From assembly GCA_903832735.1 (NCBI GenBank), contig CAILCO010000041.1, forward strand, positions 1 through 64,000: 64,000 bases of DNA, given 5' to 3'. A model generated the notes under the pieces. That model was not told the origin of the DNA, searched no databases, and saw nothing but the letters and a program-made list of their open reading frames with translations. Position numbers and translations under genes: made by a program. Of the stretch, positions 1 through 9,135 are shown piece by piece; position 1 is the first letter of the stretch; each line of letters begins with the position of its first letter. The DNA comes from an uncultured Sterolibacterium sp. (GTDB taxonomy: Bacteria > Pseudomonadota > Gammaproteobacteria > Burkholderiales > Rhodocyclaceae).

Positions 1-38
1 AATGTCCCGATGAGCCTTGCCAATTCTCTCGTCCTCAT
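1..38 (-). CDS. Possible 5' end of a leftward gene cut by the window edge
   Basis: On the minus strand an ATG at 38 follows a CAGGAG ribosome binding site with about 8 bp spacing and opens a frame reading MRTRELARLIGT to the window edge. It would be divergent from the LysR gene, the usual place for a LysR target. Only twelve codons are visible, so no function can be given and it may not be a gene. Confidence 0.25.
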   Translation of the reverse strand, partial: MRTRELARLIGT

Positions 39-97
39 TTTGCATCTCCTGGCTCCAGCGCCCGTGCGCTATGTAGCCAGTATCCACTTCCACAGGC

Positions 98-136
98 TCG
101 CTAGATGAGCCAGCCACGTTATTCGCTAAATGAGCC
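98..136. promoter_or_regulatory. Direct repeat upstream of the LysR gene, candidate operator
   Basis: Two 14-bp copies, TCGCTAGATGAGCC (98-111) and TCGCTAAATGAGCC (123-136), differ at one base and lie 25 bp apart. A partial third copy (ATGAGCC) is at 10-16. They lie between the LysR gene and the possible divergent gene at the window edge, where LysR proteins usually bind. Operator function is inferred. Confidence 0.4.
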
Positions 137-248
137 TAAAAGAAATAGTATGTTCATTACAGTCTATTAGATAGCGACGAGGGCAAGCCTTGGAAGCAAA
201 GTCCAAGTTTGTTGCTGTGTGCGCAAATCAACTTCGGTAGCCACAGTT

Positions 249-1166
249 ATGAATACGGATCTCCATAACATCGACCTCAATCTGCTGACCGTATTCGTGC
301 AGATTTATCAAGATCGCAAGGTGTCTGTGGCAGCCGACAATCTAGGCCTGTCTCAACCGACCATCAGCAACGCCCTTAGTCGCTTGCGCCGTCTCCTCGA
401 TGACGAGGTATTTCTACGTACGGCAAGAGGAATGCAGCCGACGCCGCTCGCAGATCAACTCGCACTGCCGATAGCAAATGCTTTAACAGCGATCCGCGAA
501 GCCCTGGCCAGGCAGTTGGTATTTGACGCGACGACCAGTACCCGCCAGTTCACCATGGCCATGACCGATATCGGCGAATTTCACTTTCTGCCGCGCTTGA
601 TGAAAAGCCTGGAGTTGGCAGCGCCGGGCGTCAGCATAAGCACCATTCGCAGCACGGCGGTGAATCTGAAATTTGAAATGGAATCGGGCAAGGTGGATCT
701 GGCACTCGGGCACCTTCCCGATCTGACCACGGACTTTCATCGTCGAAAGCTCTTTTCTCAGCGCTACGTATGCCTTTTCCGTAAAGGGCACGCGATGGAC
801 TGCAAAACCCCCTCGCTCGATGCATTCTCGATCGCAGAGCACGCGGTCGTTATTTCTGCCGGCACCGGTCACGGTCGCGCAGACGATCTTATCGAAGATG
901 CCGGCATCAAGCGCCGTATCCGCTTGCACGTGCCTCACTTCGTCGCGCTGGCGGACATCCTCGAATCGTCAGACCTTATTGCTACCGTACCCGAGGCATT
1001 CGCCATTCGCAGCGTCAAACATTTCTCATTGACTTATGTGCCCCATCCAGTCGATTTGCCGAAGATAGATATCGGTCTTTTTTGGCATGCCAGATACCAC
1101 CGCGATCCAGCCAATCGGTGGTTACGAGACCAGGTAGTTAGTCACTTTCGGAGTGGCGATGCCTAG
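249..1166 (+). CDS. LysR-family transcriptional regulator
   Basis: A 305-aa LysR-type regulator. The N-terminal winged helix-turn-helix is seen in residues about 5-65 (NLLTVFVQIYQDRKVSVAAD, then LSQPTISNALSRLRRLL), followed by a substrate-binding-like effector domain. The text resembles the NodD/LinR/NahR branch that often controls aromatic catabolism, but no effector can be deduced. The ATG at 249 is chosen because the HTH begins a few residues later. The candidate operator repeat lies just upstream. Base composition here looks less GC-rich than in the rest of the window. Confidence 0.9.
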   Translation: MNTDLHNIDLNLLTVFVQIYQDRKVSVAADNLGLSQPTISNALSRLRRLLDDEVFLRTARGMQPTPLADQLALPIANALTAIREALARQLVFDATTSTRQFTMAMTDIGEFHFLPRLMKSLELAAPGVSISTIRSTAVNLKFEMESGKVDLALGHLPDLTTDFHRRKLFSQRYVCLFRKGHAMDCKTPSLDAFSIAEHAVVISAGTGHGRADDLIEDAGIKRRIRLHVPHFVALADILESSDLIATVPEAFAIRSVKHFSLTYVPHPVDLPKIDIGLFWHARYHRDPANRWLRDQVVSHFRSGDA

Positions 1167-1639
1167 CTCAGTTACGAACGGTCCGGCGCGAATGTTGGCC
1201 ACATTCGAGATGGATTGATCCTGTCCGCGGGCACGATCCCGGCACCCGGTGTTTTCGCCAGCGGTCCGTCGAACCGGGCGGTTGCACCTCGGCGCCATTA
1301 ACCTCCGGGGCTAGGAGCTTGCGCAGCTGCGCCGGATTTTTCTTGCATCCGGCATTGGCGATCAACTTCAGGAGTTGACGCAAATCAAACAATGAATAGA
1401 TAGATGCCGATGGATACCCAATTGGGATATGAATCTGTGCTTATGAGGCGCATGATAGGCGGAGAGTAATCTCGTCGTGTCACTGATGCTGGCGCTGAAC
1501 TTCGTTGTAGTGGATTGGCTGAATCGCCGGTGGTCTTGCGAACGATGGCTTGTTCCGCAATGCATGACCGCGACAGTTCTCGACAGGTGCTCATCATTAC
1601 CCGATTCGCCGATTGCTATAACAGTTGAAAAGGATGTCC
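1167..1639. other. Intergenic stretch of about 470 bp, nothing recognised
   Basis: Both strands contain only short frames without homology that I recognise, no convincing hairpin followed by a T tract, and no repeat shared with the rest of the window. It may hold remnants of decayed genes, but I cannot name one. Confidence 0.5.
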
Positions 1640-2110
1640 ATGTTCATCGAGCAACTCAGTGTCGGCGAGACTGCCGAAAGCCTGAATACGGTTACTCTAG
1701 CCCATATTCATGCCTTCGCCGGTGTATCGGGCGACCACAACCCGGTGCACCTCGATGCCGCCTTCGCGGCCACCTCCGTCTTCAAGGGCGTAATCGCTCA
1801 CGGTATGCTCTCCGCTTCGTTTATTTCCGCCATCATCGGGACCAGGTTGCCCGGAGCGGGCACCATTTACATGGGCCAAAGTCTTAAGTTCCTGGCCCCT
1901 GTGCGCCCGGGCGATCAGGTCAGAACCGTGGTTACGGTCAAGGAGATCATTCCGGAAAAGCGCCGCGTCGTCTGTCGCACGCTCTGCTACGTAGACGAAA
2001 CTCTGGTCATCGATGGTGACGCCACGCTGATGGTGCCGACGCGACAGGCCAAAGCGCAAGCCTTCTTCGCGCCTGCAGCCGTGCCCAGCGGATTGGCAGC
2101 TGCGCTGTAA
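1640..2110 (+). CDS. MaoC-like (R)-specific enoyl-CoA hydratase, PhaJ type
   Basis: A 156-aa single hot-dog-fold protein. The hydratase-2 motif is intact (VSGDHNPVHLDAAFA), with the catalytic Asp and His, followed by FKGVIAHGML. Enzymes of this size hydrate trans-2-enoyl-CoA to (R)-3-hydroxyacyl-CoA and can feed fatty-acid intermediates into polyhydroxyalkanoate, which fits the phasin gene at 26.4 kb. The ATG at 1640 is preferred over 1634 because AAGG sits 6 bp upstream. No operon partner; the next gene starts 130 bp later. Confidence 0.85.
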   Translation: MFIEQLSVGETAESLNTVTLAHIHAFAGVSGDHNPVHLDAAFAATSVFKGVIAHGMLSASFISAIIGTRLPGAGTIYMGQSLKFLAPVRPGDQVRTVVTVKEIIPEKRRVVCRTLCYVDETLVIDGDATLMVPTRQAKAQAFFAPAAVPSGLAAAL

Positions 2111-2240
2111 ATGCCCCGACTCCCTTTGAGGGCCGCCTGAGCGACAGAGCGAATGCCGCCGCCAACCAAACTTAACTCCTGTACATCCGCGACACAGGTC
2201 CGCCTTGACGTGGATTCATCGAAATGAGGGAGCAAGCGCC

Positions 2241-2513
2241 ATGTACTTATCACTCCAAGACTGCATCGACATGTCGGATCTGACCGAGGAGGAAATCCTC
2301 GCGATCGCCGAACATGAAGACTTATCCGAAATTCTTGCCCTGGAATTAGGCAGCTATCTGGTCCATACACCGCGCGGCGAAAAGCGCATCAAGCGCATGA
2401 TTCAAGATGATATCAAGCACGCTCAAGAGCAAGGGGACCATCGCCGCTCGCGGTTGCTCAAGAGTGTCCTGCGGCATTATTTGGAGCATCACGCGACATT
2501 AATGGAGCCCTAG
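2241..2513 (+). CDS. Small conserved-looking protein of unknown function
   Basis: A 90-aa acidic-then-basic, mostly helical protein beginning MYLSLQDCIDMSDL, with a run of acidic residues (TEEEILAIAEHEDLSEILA) and then a basic region (RGEKRIKRMIQDDIKHA). A GGAG sequence lies 8 bp before the ATG. There is no signal peptide or membrane segment. I do not recognise the family. Confidence 0.65.
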   Translation: MYLSLQDCIDMSDLTEEEILAIAEHEDLSEILALELGSYLVHTPRGEKRIKRMIQDDIKHAQEQGDHRRSRLLKSVLRHYLEHHATLMEP

Positions 2514-2652
2514 TTGGTGCGCGGAATTTCGCGGCGCGAATTATCTCGACGCGACGTTCATATCGTTGCGATGGACATGCCCGGGACAGTAGATTTTGGC
2601 GAGTTACTCCACAGCTGCTGCGATATTTCGTGCGCAGCCGGGCCAAGGTGCC

Positions 2653-3639
2653 TTATCCCGCCACGTCGAGCTTGAACAACTTGGCGGCGTTGCTCCGGCC
2701 AATCTTGATGCGGTCCGCCTCGCTGATACTGGCAGCGTCGAACCAGTCGGCCGCGTGATCGACGTTTTCGAATGGCCAGTCGGTTGAGAACATGATGCGG
2801 TCGGCGCCGATCTCGAGGATCGCGTCGATCAGCGTCTGGGTGCGAAAGTTGCCTGAGGTGGTTAGATAAAAATTCTCCTGGAAGTATTCGCCCAACTTGC
2901 GCTTGGCCGGGTAGCTCGGCGGGGTCTTGACCCAGCCGTTGCGGTGATCGACTCGCCACATGCTATATGGCAGGCCCTCGCCCATGTGGCCGAGGACGAT
3001 TTTTAATTCGGGGAATTGGTCGAACAGGCCGCTGGCCATCAGGCGCAGCGCGTGCACCGCGGTCTCCTGGCCAAAGGCCCAGGTCGGCCCCATCAACCAG
3101 GGATGTCCGCCATAGATTTGCGACCAGGCAGCGGTAGGATTGCGCGGGTGCAGGTAAAACGGCACGTCGAGCTTTTGCACCACGGACCAGAAATCGCGGT
3201 ATTGCGGCAGGTCGTAATAGAGAATGTTGTCCTCGCTGTTGGCCTGCGAAAAACCATTGACCAATGCACCCTTGAACTTCAGGTCATGGATGCAGCGCTC
3301 GAGTTCGCGCGAGGCCAGGTCGGCGTCCTGCAGCGGCAATGCGGCCAGACCCTGGAAGCGGTCGGGGCGCTTGGCGACTTCATTGGCCAGAAAGTCGTTG
3401 GCCCGAATCGCCATTTCATGCGCGCGCTTGACGTCGTGGATCGCCTGCACCGTAGGCGCATTGAGCGAGAGCAGCATCATTTCCATGCCGTGCGCGTCCA
3501 TCAGGCGCAGACGGTTGTCCTGGATGTCGAGCAGGCGCGCGCGCAGTTCCGGCCAAACTTCGGGAGCGAGAAATCCGTTTGAATCTTCGATGGTTTCTTC
3601 GATCGCGAAATGTTCTTCGAGTCCGATTTTTCCTCGCAT
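2653..3639 (-). CDS. Amidohydrolase-2 family decarboxylase, gamma-resorcylate decarboxylase-like
   Basis: A 328-aa TIM-barrel metal enzyme. The start MRGKIGLEEHFAIEET carries the E-x-H metal-binding motif typical of gamma-resorcylate (2,6-dihydroxybenzoate) decarboxylase, and the length matches that family. Other expected metal or catalytic residues are visible: His in FYLHPRNP, His in VLGHMGEGLPY, and Asp in STDWPFE. The enzyme would reversibly decarboxylate a hydroxybenzoate in the cytosol. The ATG at 3639 follows GGAGCACTTC; the frame continues upstream without homology. It is monocistronic and divergent from the phosphatase region; the substrate is inferred from the family. Confidence 0.8.
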   Translation of the reverse strand: MRGKIGLEEHFAIEETIEDSNGFLAPEVWPELRARLLDIQDNRLRLMDAHGMEMMLLSLNAPTVQAIHDVKRAHEMAIRANDFLANEVAKRPDRFQGLAALPLQDADLASRELERCIHDLKFKGALVNGFSQANSEDNILYYDLPQYRDFWSVVQKLDVPFYLHPRNPTAAWSQIYGGHPWLMGPTWAFGQETAVHALRLMASGLFDQFPELKIVLGHMGEGLPYSMWRVDHRNGWVKTPPSYPAKRKLGEYFQENFYLTTSGNFRTQTLIDAILEIGADRIMFSTDWPFENVDHAADWFDAASISEADRIKIGRSNAAKLFKLDVAG

Positions 3640-3804
3640 GAAGTGCTCCGATATAAGGGGTGGTAAAACGAAAATGCGCCGGCCTGATAGTGGAGTTGCG
3701 GTCGATTCCGGCATTCTACTGAAGGCCGGGGCTATTCATAAGACACAGAGCATCGCGTCATGAAGCGCCGCTTCGGACGGTCTTCGGATACCGCCAATCT
3801 CCGG

Positions 3805-3831
3805 TTGACAGAAATCCGGGTTGGCTAGACT
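3805..3831 (+). promoter_or_regulatory. Possible sigma-70 promoter for metallophosphatase copy 1
   Basis: TTGACA at 3805-3810 is a perfect -35, and TAGACT at 3826-3831 a plausible -10, but the 15-bp spacer is short. It overlaps the start of the tonB remnant. No convincing PhoB box is seen here, unlike the promoter of the operon holding copy 2. Confidence 0.3.
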
Positions 3832-3946
3832 TGGCTTGATGATCGCCGCCTTGCCGGCGGTGCGCAGCGAGTATTATCGTGAACCGCCGGCGGATCATCG
3901 TGGACCCGCCCGGGCGTATCTGGTCCGGGTCGAATTCAACCGTTGA
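3824..3946 (+). pseudogene. Remnant of the 3' end of a tonB gene
   Basis: Read in the frame ending at TGA 3944-3946, this stretch encodes LPAVRSEYYREPPADHRG and then VEFNR. The intact TonB at 13270-13947 ends AVRSARYPEPPAEMRG and VEFNR. The last 20 bases before and including the stop are identical in both places. A 6-bp deletion and several substitutions separate the rest, and the upstream part of tonB is missing. Both copies stand directly before a metallophosphatase gene, so the remnant marks duplication of a tonB-phosphatase unit followed by loss of the TonB part. Confidence 0.8.
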
Positions 3947-3956
3947 GGAGGTCGTT

Positions 3957-5351
3957 GTGTCGTTGCTGAAAACCGTTGCCAGGGTTGCCCTGTTCGCGTT
4001 GCCGCTGATGCTGTCCGCCGTTGCCGGCGCCGAGCCGGAGTTGAAGGCCGCATGGGTGGTTCTCGGCGTGAACGGCCTAGCGGTCGCCAGAGTGGTCAGC
4101 GCGGATGGCAACTGTCCGAAGATCCTGATCGACGGCAAGTCGTATCCGATGAGCCTGCGCGCCAGGGCCGAAACGATCGCGCTGCGGCCGACGGCGAGCG
4201 CTCCTTCCGACTCCAAGCCCTCGTCCTTCCCTTTCAGCACCTGCGAATATCCGCTGCCCGACAAGGTCACGCGCGCCTCGGTAGGTTCGCACAACCTGCC
4301 CGTGCCCAAGACGAGCCCGCAACGCATCGTGGTCATCGGCGACAGCGGTTGCCGGATGAAGCAGGCCGACGACATTTGGCAGGACTGCGCCGATCCGAAT
4401 GCCTGGCCGTTCGCGCAGATTGCCCGCGCCGCCGCCAGTTTCAATCCTGATCTCGTCGTCCATGTCGGCGACTATCACTACCGGGAGAATCCCTGTCTTG
4501 CCGGTGGCTGCCAGGGCAGTCCCTGGGGTTATGGCTGGGATGCCTGGGACGCCGATCTGTTCGAGCCGGCGGCGCCGCTCTTCGCCGCCGCGCCCTGGGT
4601 GGTGTTGCGCGGCAATCACGAAACATGCGCCCGCGCCGGCCAGGGCTGGTTCCGCTTCCTCGATCCGCGCCCGTACAGCGCCGCCCGCTCATGCGACGAT
4701 CCGGCCAGCGACAACGCTGCCGACTATTCCGAACCTTATGCCGTGCCTATCGGCCCCGACGCGCAGATCATCGTCTTCGATTCCGCGAATGCCGGCAGAT
4801 CGCCGCTCCGAGAGAGCAATGTCCAGGATGCCGCGCTCTTCGCCAAGTACCGTGCGCAGTTCCGGAGGGTCGCCGAACTCGCCGGCAAGCCGGGTATCCT
4901 GAGCATGTTCGCCGACCACCATCCGCTGCTCGGCTTGTCGCCCCAGGACGATAATTCGGTGCTCGGCGGCAATCCCGCATTGCTCTCGGTGCTGCTGGCG
5001 GACTATGGCCCAGCCTACTATCCGCCGGGAATTCAGGTTGCCCTGCACGGCCACACGCACTTGTTCGAGGCGATCAGTTTCGCCTCTGATCATCCGGCCG
5101 TCTTTCTCTCCGGTAACGCCGGCGACAAGCTCGACAGCCCTCTGCCCGATCCCCTGCCAGCGGACGCAGCCCCGGCCGCAGGCGTTGTGGTCGAGCGGAT
5201 CACCCAGAGCAATAGCTTCGGCTTTCTGCTCCTCGATCGCCTGGAGGAAGGCTGGGCCTTCAAGGCCTACCGGCGCGACGGCAGCCTGATGGCGACTTGC
5301 CTGCTGAAGCAGGGCAAGATAGCTTGCGACCGGACCGGCTCGATCAACTAG
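3957..5351 (+). CDS. Secreted calcineurin-like metallophosphatase, copy 1
   Basis: A 464-aa exported phosphoesterase. The GTG at 3957 is chosen because GAGGAGG lies 5 bp upstream and a signal peptide follows (SLLKTVARVALFALPLMLSA, then cleavage near AGAEPE). The metallophosphatase signature is complete: IGDSGC, HVGDYHY, RGNHE, DHHPLLG and HGHTH provide the dinuclear-metal ligands. Many Cys residues suggest disulfides in the periplasm. It closely resembles copy 2 at 13959-15368, with long identical DNA blocks, so the duplication is fairly recent. The likely role is release of Pi from organic phosphate; the substrate is unknown. Confidence 0.85.
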   Translation: MSLLKTVARVALFALPLMLSAVAGAEPELKAAWVVLGVNGLAVARVVSADGNCPKILIDGKSYPMSLRARAETIALRPTASAPSDSKPSSFPFSTCEYPLPDKVTRASVGSHNLPVPKTSPQRIVVIGDSGCRMKQADDIWQDCADPNAWPFAQIARAAASFNPDLVVHVGDYHYRENPCLAGGCQGSPWGYGWDAWDADLFEPAAPLFAAAPWVVLRGNHETCARAGQGWFRFLDPRPYSAARSCDDPASDNAADYSEPYAVPIGPDAQIIVFDSANAGRSPLRESNVQDAALFAKYRAQFRRVAELAGKPGILSMFADHHPLLGLSPQDDNSVLGGNPALLSVLLADYGPAYYPPGIQVALHGHTHLFEAISFASDHPAVFLSGNAGDKLDSPLPDPLPADAAPAAGVVVERITQSNSFGFLLLDRLEEGWAFKAYRRDGSLMATCLLKQGKIACDRTGSIN

Positions 5352-5450
5352 TGCCCGTCGTTGTCTGAAAGACAACCCAGGGCTCTTGTGCCAGCCCAGC
5401 AGGTGCTAGTGCCCGTCGTTGTCTGAAAGACAACACAGGGCACTTGTGCC
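5348..5450 (+). repeat. Tandem pair of a dispersed palindromic intergenic repeat
   Basis: Copy A (5348-5405) and truncated copy B (5406-5450) share CTAGTGCCCGTCGTTGTC and the inverted repeat GTTGTCT-gaa-AGACAAC, followed by CAGGGC and TTGTGCC. Copy A begins inside the stop codon of the phosphatase gene. A third copy lies in reverse orientation at 55254-55309, 50 kb away. The hairpins could act as transcript ends or stabilisers; there is no T tract. Confidence 0.75.
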
Positions 5451-5562
5451 GGGTAGACATACCTTGTTACGACAATGGCTGCTTTTGACATACGCCCGAT
5501 ACCCGCTTCTGTTCCAATGGCCATGAGCTTCAAAAGTTCCAGAACCTGAAGGGAGTCATGCC

Positions 5563-5934
5563 ATGAAAAAGACCTTGCTGATTTTGTCTCTTGCGATTTT
5601 ATCCGCCTCGCCGGCCTATGCCGACCGTGGCCGGGGTGGCGGTTGGGGCCACGGCGGCTGGGGTTGGGGCGGTGCCTGGATCGTTCCGGCGGTAATCGGC
5701 AGCGCCATCGTTTATGACCTGACCCGGCCGCAACCCTACTATGTGCAACCGACGCCGGTCTACGCACCGGCTTATGCCCCGGTGATGGTGTCGCCCGCTC
5801 CTCAATCCTGGTATTTTTGTGCCGCCGCCAACGCCTACTATCCCTATGTGACCTCGTGCCCGAGCGGCTGGCAGGCGGTGTCGGCGACGCCGCCCGCGAT
5901 GCCGTCTGCGCCTTACGCACCGCCGCCGAGATAA
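5563..5934 (+). CDS. Small secreted Gly/Trp- and Pro/Tyr-rich protein
   Basis: A 123-aa protein with a clear signal peptide (MKKTLLILSLAILSASPAYA, cleaved before DRGRG). After it come a Gly/His/Trp-rich stretch (GWGHGGWGWGG), a hydrophobic patch (IVPAVIGSAIV), a Pro/Tyr-rich region and a C-terminal part with two Cys (WYFCAAANAYYPYVTSCPSG). GAAGGGAG precedes the ATG. Similar small envelope proteins are common in betaproteobacteria, but their function is unknown to me. It is monocistronic. Confidence 0.75.
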   Translation: MKKTLLILSLAILSASPAYADRGRGGGWGHGGWGWGGAWIVPAVIGSAIVYDLTRPQPYYVQPTPVYAPAYAPVMVSPAPQSWYFCAAANAYYPYVTSCPSGWQAVSATPPAMPSAPYAPPPR

Positions 5935-6026
5935 TGCCCGGAGCCGAGTTCCTGCATGCCAGCTATCAATACCGCATCCTGGCGATGGACGTGATCGCCT
6001 TTCGGTAGCGGCAAAGTCCGCGCAGA

Positions 6027-7394
6027 TTAAAATTCCGCATGCAGACGCACGCCATAGATCGAGACCGGGCCGCGATCCTGGTTGTAGGCGGGATGATCGA
6101 CATGCTGATAGTCCAGGGTGACGGTCGAGTGCGGGCTGCTGCGCCAGGAATAATAGGTTTCCTGAATCTGTTCCGGCGCATAGTTCATGCGCCCGTCACC
6201 GACCTGCACGCCCAGGCCGCCCGCCGCAAAATAGGCTTGCGCGGCGCCCGATATCCGGTTGACTGCTGCGGCTATTCCTAGAGTGTCGTCATGACGTCCC
6301 CAGGCGTCGCCCTGAATCGACAAGCCGGCGGAAACGGCTTGATTGATGTCGGCGAACTCGAAGGTCTCCTTGCCGCCCCTGTTGCTGCTCAGGCGCGCAA
6401 AGGCGCCGATGGCCGAGGTCAATTCCTGTTCGACATTGAGGACTAAGCCGGGCCGCGAACTGAAGCGGCGGACCAGCGCGACGTCGGGTGTGCTAGTAGT
6501 CGCGAGGCCCAGGTGGACGGCATCGGCGTAGCCGGCCATGTCACCGCGATTGACGAAGGCCAGCAGTTTCACTTTGCCGGGATGTCCCCGCCATTGATGC
6601 CGTTGCTCCGCTTCGAGGATGACGGAATTTTGTCGAAAATCGAAACCCACGACCTTGCCGTTGGGCACGGCAGAGAGGCGGAACACGCCGCCGCGCAGCG
6701 TCCACCAATCCTGCGTCCATTCGGCCGCCGCACCCAGGGTATAGCCCCATGAGTCGGCGGCATAGTCGAACGCGCCGCCCTCGATAATCGCCCAGTTGAG
6801 GAAGTCCGCGCGGGGATCGTGGGCATAGCGGTTGGTGTCGAAGACATCGACCACGGCGAATTTGCCTACGGTCAGAGTGAGATTATTGACGCTCTGGCTG
6901 CCGGCCAACTGGTTAGCCGCCGCTTCGCGTATTTCTTCCGCATCGCCCAGAGAAATCGCCTGCCGGATGAACGCCCGCGGGATGCGCAGGTAGGGCAGAT
7001 TGGCGCCCACTTTATAGGCGCCGCCATTGGGAAAGCCGGCCATCCCGACGGTATTGTCGAAGCCAAAGCCCTGGTCGATTTCCGGATTCAGCCAGAGTTC
7101 CGCGCCGCGCCAAAGGCTCACGCCTGCGAACAGGGTCAGATCCGTCGTTTCCTCGTTCCGGCCGTTGGTGGACAGGCTGTTCTTGCCGCTGTACGCGGCA
7201 GCAAAGTGCGGATGCCCCTGGGTGATGTTGGTGAATTGTCCATGGATCGCCCATGTCTCGTCAGCAGGCGCGTCCTGCGCGAAGGCCGACGGTGAGCTCA
7301 TGAACACTAGCGTGCACCATGTTATGGCGATAGCCCCTATGCGGGACGAGAAAGCCCAAACGGATGTGAGGTGATGCAACCGTAGCGTATTCAT
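6027..7394 (-). CDS. OprB-family carbohydrate-selective porin
   Basis: A 455-aa outer-membrane beta-barrel. The signal peptide ends near SAFAQDAP. Typical OprB elements are visible: GQFTNITQGHPHF near the N-terminus, LWLNPEIDQGFG, GKFAVVDVFDTNRYAHDPR, and the C-terminal block YAPEQIQETYYSW ending in VRLHAEF with a terminal Phe, as barrel proteins have. The family allows diffusion of sugars and related solutes. It lies 76 bp downstream of the Nramp-like gene on the same strand and may be co-transcribed with it. GGGAA lies before the ATG at 7394. The substrate is unknown. Confidence 0.85.
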   Translation of the reverse strand: MNTLRLHHLTSVWAFSSRIGAIAITWCTLVFMSSPSAFAQDAPADETWAIHGQFTNITQGHPHFAAAYSGKNSLSTNGRNEETTDLTLFAGVSLWRGAELWLNPEIDQGFGFDNTVGMAGFPNGGAYKVGANLPYLRIPRAFIRQAISLGDAEEIREAAANQLAGSQSVNNLTLTVGKFAVVDVFDTNRYAHDPRADFLNWAIIEGGAFDYAADSWGYTLGAAAEWTQDWWTLRGGVFRLSAVPNGKVVGFDFRQNSVILEAEQRHQWRGHPGKVKLLAFVNRGDMAGYADAVHLGLATTSTPDVALVRRFSSRPGLVLNVEQELTSAIGAFARLSSNRGGKETFEFADINQAVSAGLSIQGDAWGRHDDTLGIAAAVNRISGAAQAYFAAGGLGVQVGDGRMNYAPEQIQETYYSWRSSPHSTVTLDYQHVDHPAYNQDRGPVSIYGVRLHAEF

Positions 7395-7470
7395 TGTTAT
7401 TTCCCGATCATCGGACGACAAGCGCCCCTCTGACGCCCGTCAGGGCATTAGTCATTGGCTAACAGGGTTC

Positions 7471-9108
7471 CTAGAGCGCAGTCCCGTCGGTTGCCATGTG
7501 AAACAGCTTGAACAGCAACAAGCCGGCCGCAATGAGCAGATACGCCCGCAGCACGCCCATCCAGACACGGCTCATCAGCGTGAGACTGGCCGGTGGCAGT
7601 TGCTCCAATGGCGGCATGCGCCACTGCACCCGCAGCGCCGGGGCTATCAGGTCGTCGGCAACGGGCTGGATGCCCTTGGCCTTCTCGTAGAAACGCACCG
7701 CGAGGGTGATGACGATGCCCAAGGCGCTACCGCCAACGAGAACACCGAGTATCTGCGCATCGCTGATGTCCGGGAACAACACCGCGGCTGTCAGGATCAC
7801 CGACAACATGACCAGCACCGCAATGATCGCGGCGGTGAATATGTTGACGGAACGCTTATTGACCCAGGGGCCGAGCACGGCCTGGTCATTGCATAGCAGC
7901 AGCAGGAATACCGTGGCACTCGGCAGCAGGACGCCGGCCAGGGTCTGGACCATGTTGGTCAAGAGGCCCAGTGGCGTTCCCGGCGTGAGCACGAGCGCCG
8001 CCGCAATGACGATCAGCCCGAAGAACAATGCGTAAAAGGCCAGCGCCTCGGTTGGCTTGCGATGCAGGGAGTGCTTGATCGAGAGTACGTCACCCAGCGC
8101 ATAGGCGGTCGACAGCGACACCGCCGCTGCGCCGATGATGCAGGCGTCAATCAGCGCCACGGCAAACAGCACGCCGGGCAGGCGACCGACGTACTTCTCT
8201 ATCCCCAAGGCCACGGCACCGGCATCGGCGAAATTGCCGAACTCGGGCCGTCCGGCGAACGTCGCGGAGGTAAACCCCATCATGGCGACGGCGCCGACCA
8301 CGACGAGCACGATGCCGAGCCAGAGATCGATGCGCTCGTATTTCATGAAGCGCGGCGTGATGCGCTTGTCGATGACATAGCTTTGCTGGAAGAACAACTG
8401 CCAGGGCGCGACCGTGGTGCCGACGATGGCGATGATCAGCAGCATGACTTCGGAGAGCTTGCCGCCTATGGGCATCTGCGGGATAAAGAAATTCCGGGTC
8501 AGTTCGCCCATAGCCGGATGGGCGACCAGGAACACCGGCACGAGCAGCAGGCTGCCGAACACCAGGAACATGGCGAAGCGCTCGAAACGGCGAAAATCTC
8601 CGGTGCTGGCGGCTGCCATGATGATGAATGCGGCAATCGACACGCCCAGGATCTTGGAAATGCCCAGGTACTCAAGACCGAGCGCGATTCCGATGAACTC
8701 GGTGACGATGGTCAGGGCGTTGAGGATGAACAGGTCGATGACGCTGAAGGCGCCCCAGAATTTGCCGAAACGCTCGAAGATCAGGCGCGCATGACCGACG
8801 CCGGTGACGGCGCCCAGGCGCAGCACCATCTCCTGATTGACATAGAGCACCGGCACCAGCAGGAACAAGGTCCACAGCAAGCTGGTGCCATAGTTCTGTC
8901 CGGCCTGGGTGTATGTGCCGAAAGCGCCCGCATCGTTGTCGCCGACCATGACGATCAGGCCGGGGCCGAGTATCGCCAGCAGCGTCTTGAAGCGATGCCA
9001 CAGCCCGGTCCTGGGGCCGACATCGCCATGGCGTATCGTGCCGAAGGCGCCGCGGATGTCGCCGATGTGGGCGCGGTCGAGCACGGCGGATTGCGAATGG
9101 CTGGTCAT
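7471..9108 (-). CDS. Nramp-related divalent metal transporter
   Basis: A 545-aa inner-membrane protein with about 11-12 hydrophobic segments. The first transmembrane segment reads LGPGLIVMVGDNDAGAFGTY, the Nramp TM1 position where canonical MntH has a DPGN motif; here the central residues are GDNDAG. The protein is longer than typical MntH and carries an extended N-terminus. Variants with altered TM1/TM6 residues may move Mg2+ rather than Mn2+/Fe2+, so the metal is uncertain. GGGAG lies upstream of the ATG. A short ORF (9170-9367) and hairpins precede it, and the OprB porin follows. Confidence 0.8.
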   Translation of the reverse strand: MTSHSQSAVLDRAHIGDIRGAFGTIRHGDVGPRTGLWHRFKTLLAILGPGLIVMVGDNDAGAFGTYTQAGQNYGTSLLWTLFLLVPVLYVNQEMVLRLGAVTGVGHARLIFERFGKFWGAFSVIDLFILNALTIVTEFIGIALGLEYLGISKILGVSIAAFIIMAAASTGDFRRFERFAMFLVFGSLLLVPVFLVAHPAMGELTRNFFIPQMPIGGKLSEVMLLIIAIVGTTVAPWQLFFQQSYVIDKRITPRFMKYERIDLWLGIVLVVVGAVAMMGFTSATFAGRPEFGNFADAGAVALGIEKYVGRLPGVLFAVALIDACIIGAAAVSLSTAYALGDVLSIKHSLHRKPTEALAFYALFFGLIVIAAALVLTPGTPLGLLTNMVQTLAGVLLPSATVFLLLLCNDQAVLGPWVNKRSVNIFTAAIIAVLVMLSVILTAAVLFPDISDAQILGVLVGGSALGIVITLAVRFYEKAKGIQPVADDLIAPALRVQWRMPPLEQLPPASLTLMSRVWMGVLRAYLLIAAGLLLFKLFHMATDGTAL

Positions 9109-9135
9109 AGCTTGCTCCCTCGAATGTCAGCTTGC

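Noticed and set aside
1477-1887. A 136-codon frame overlapping the MaoC gene start, considered as a transposase fragment
   Set aside because: No transposase motif is recognisable, and most of it lies out of frame with the well-supported hydratase gene.
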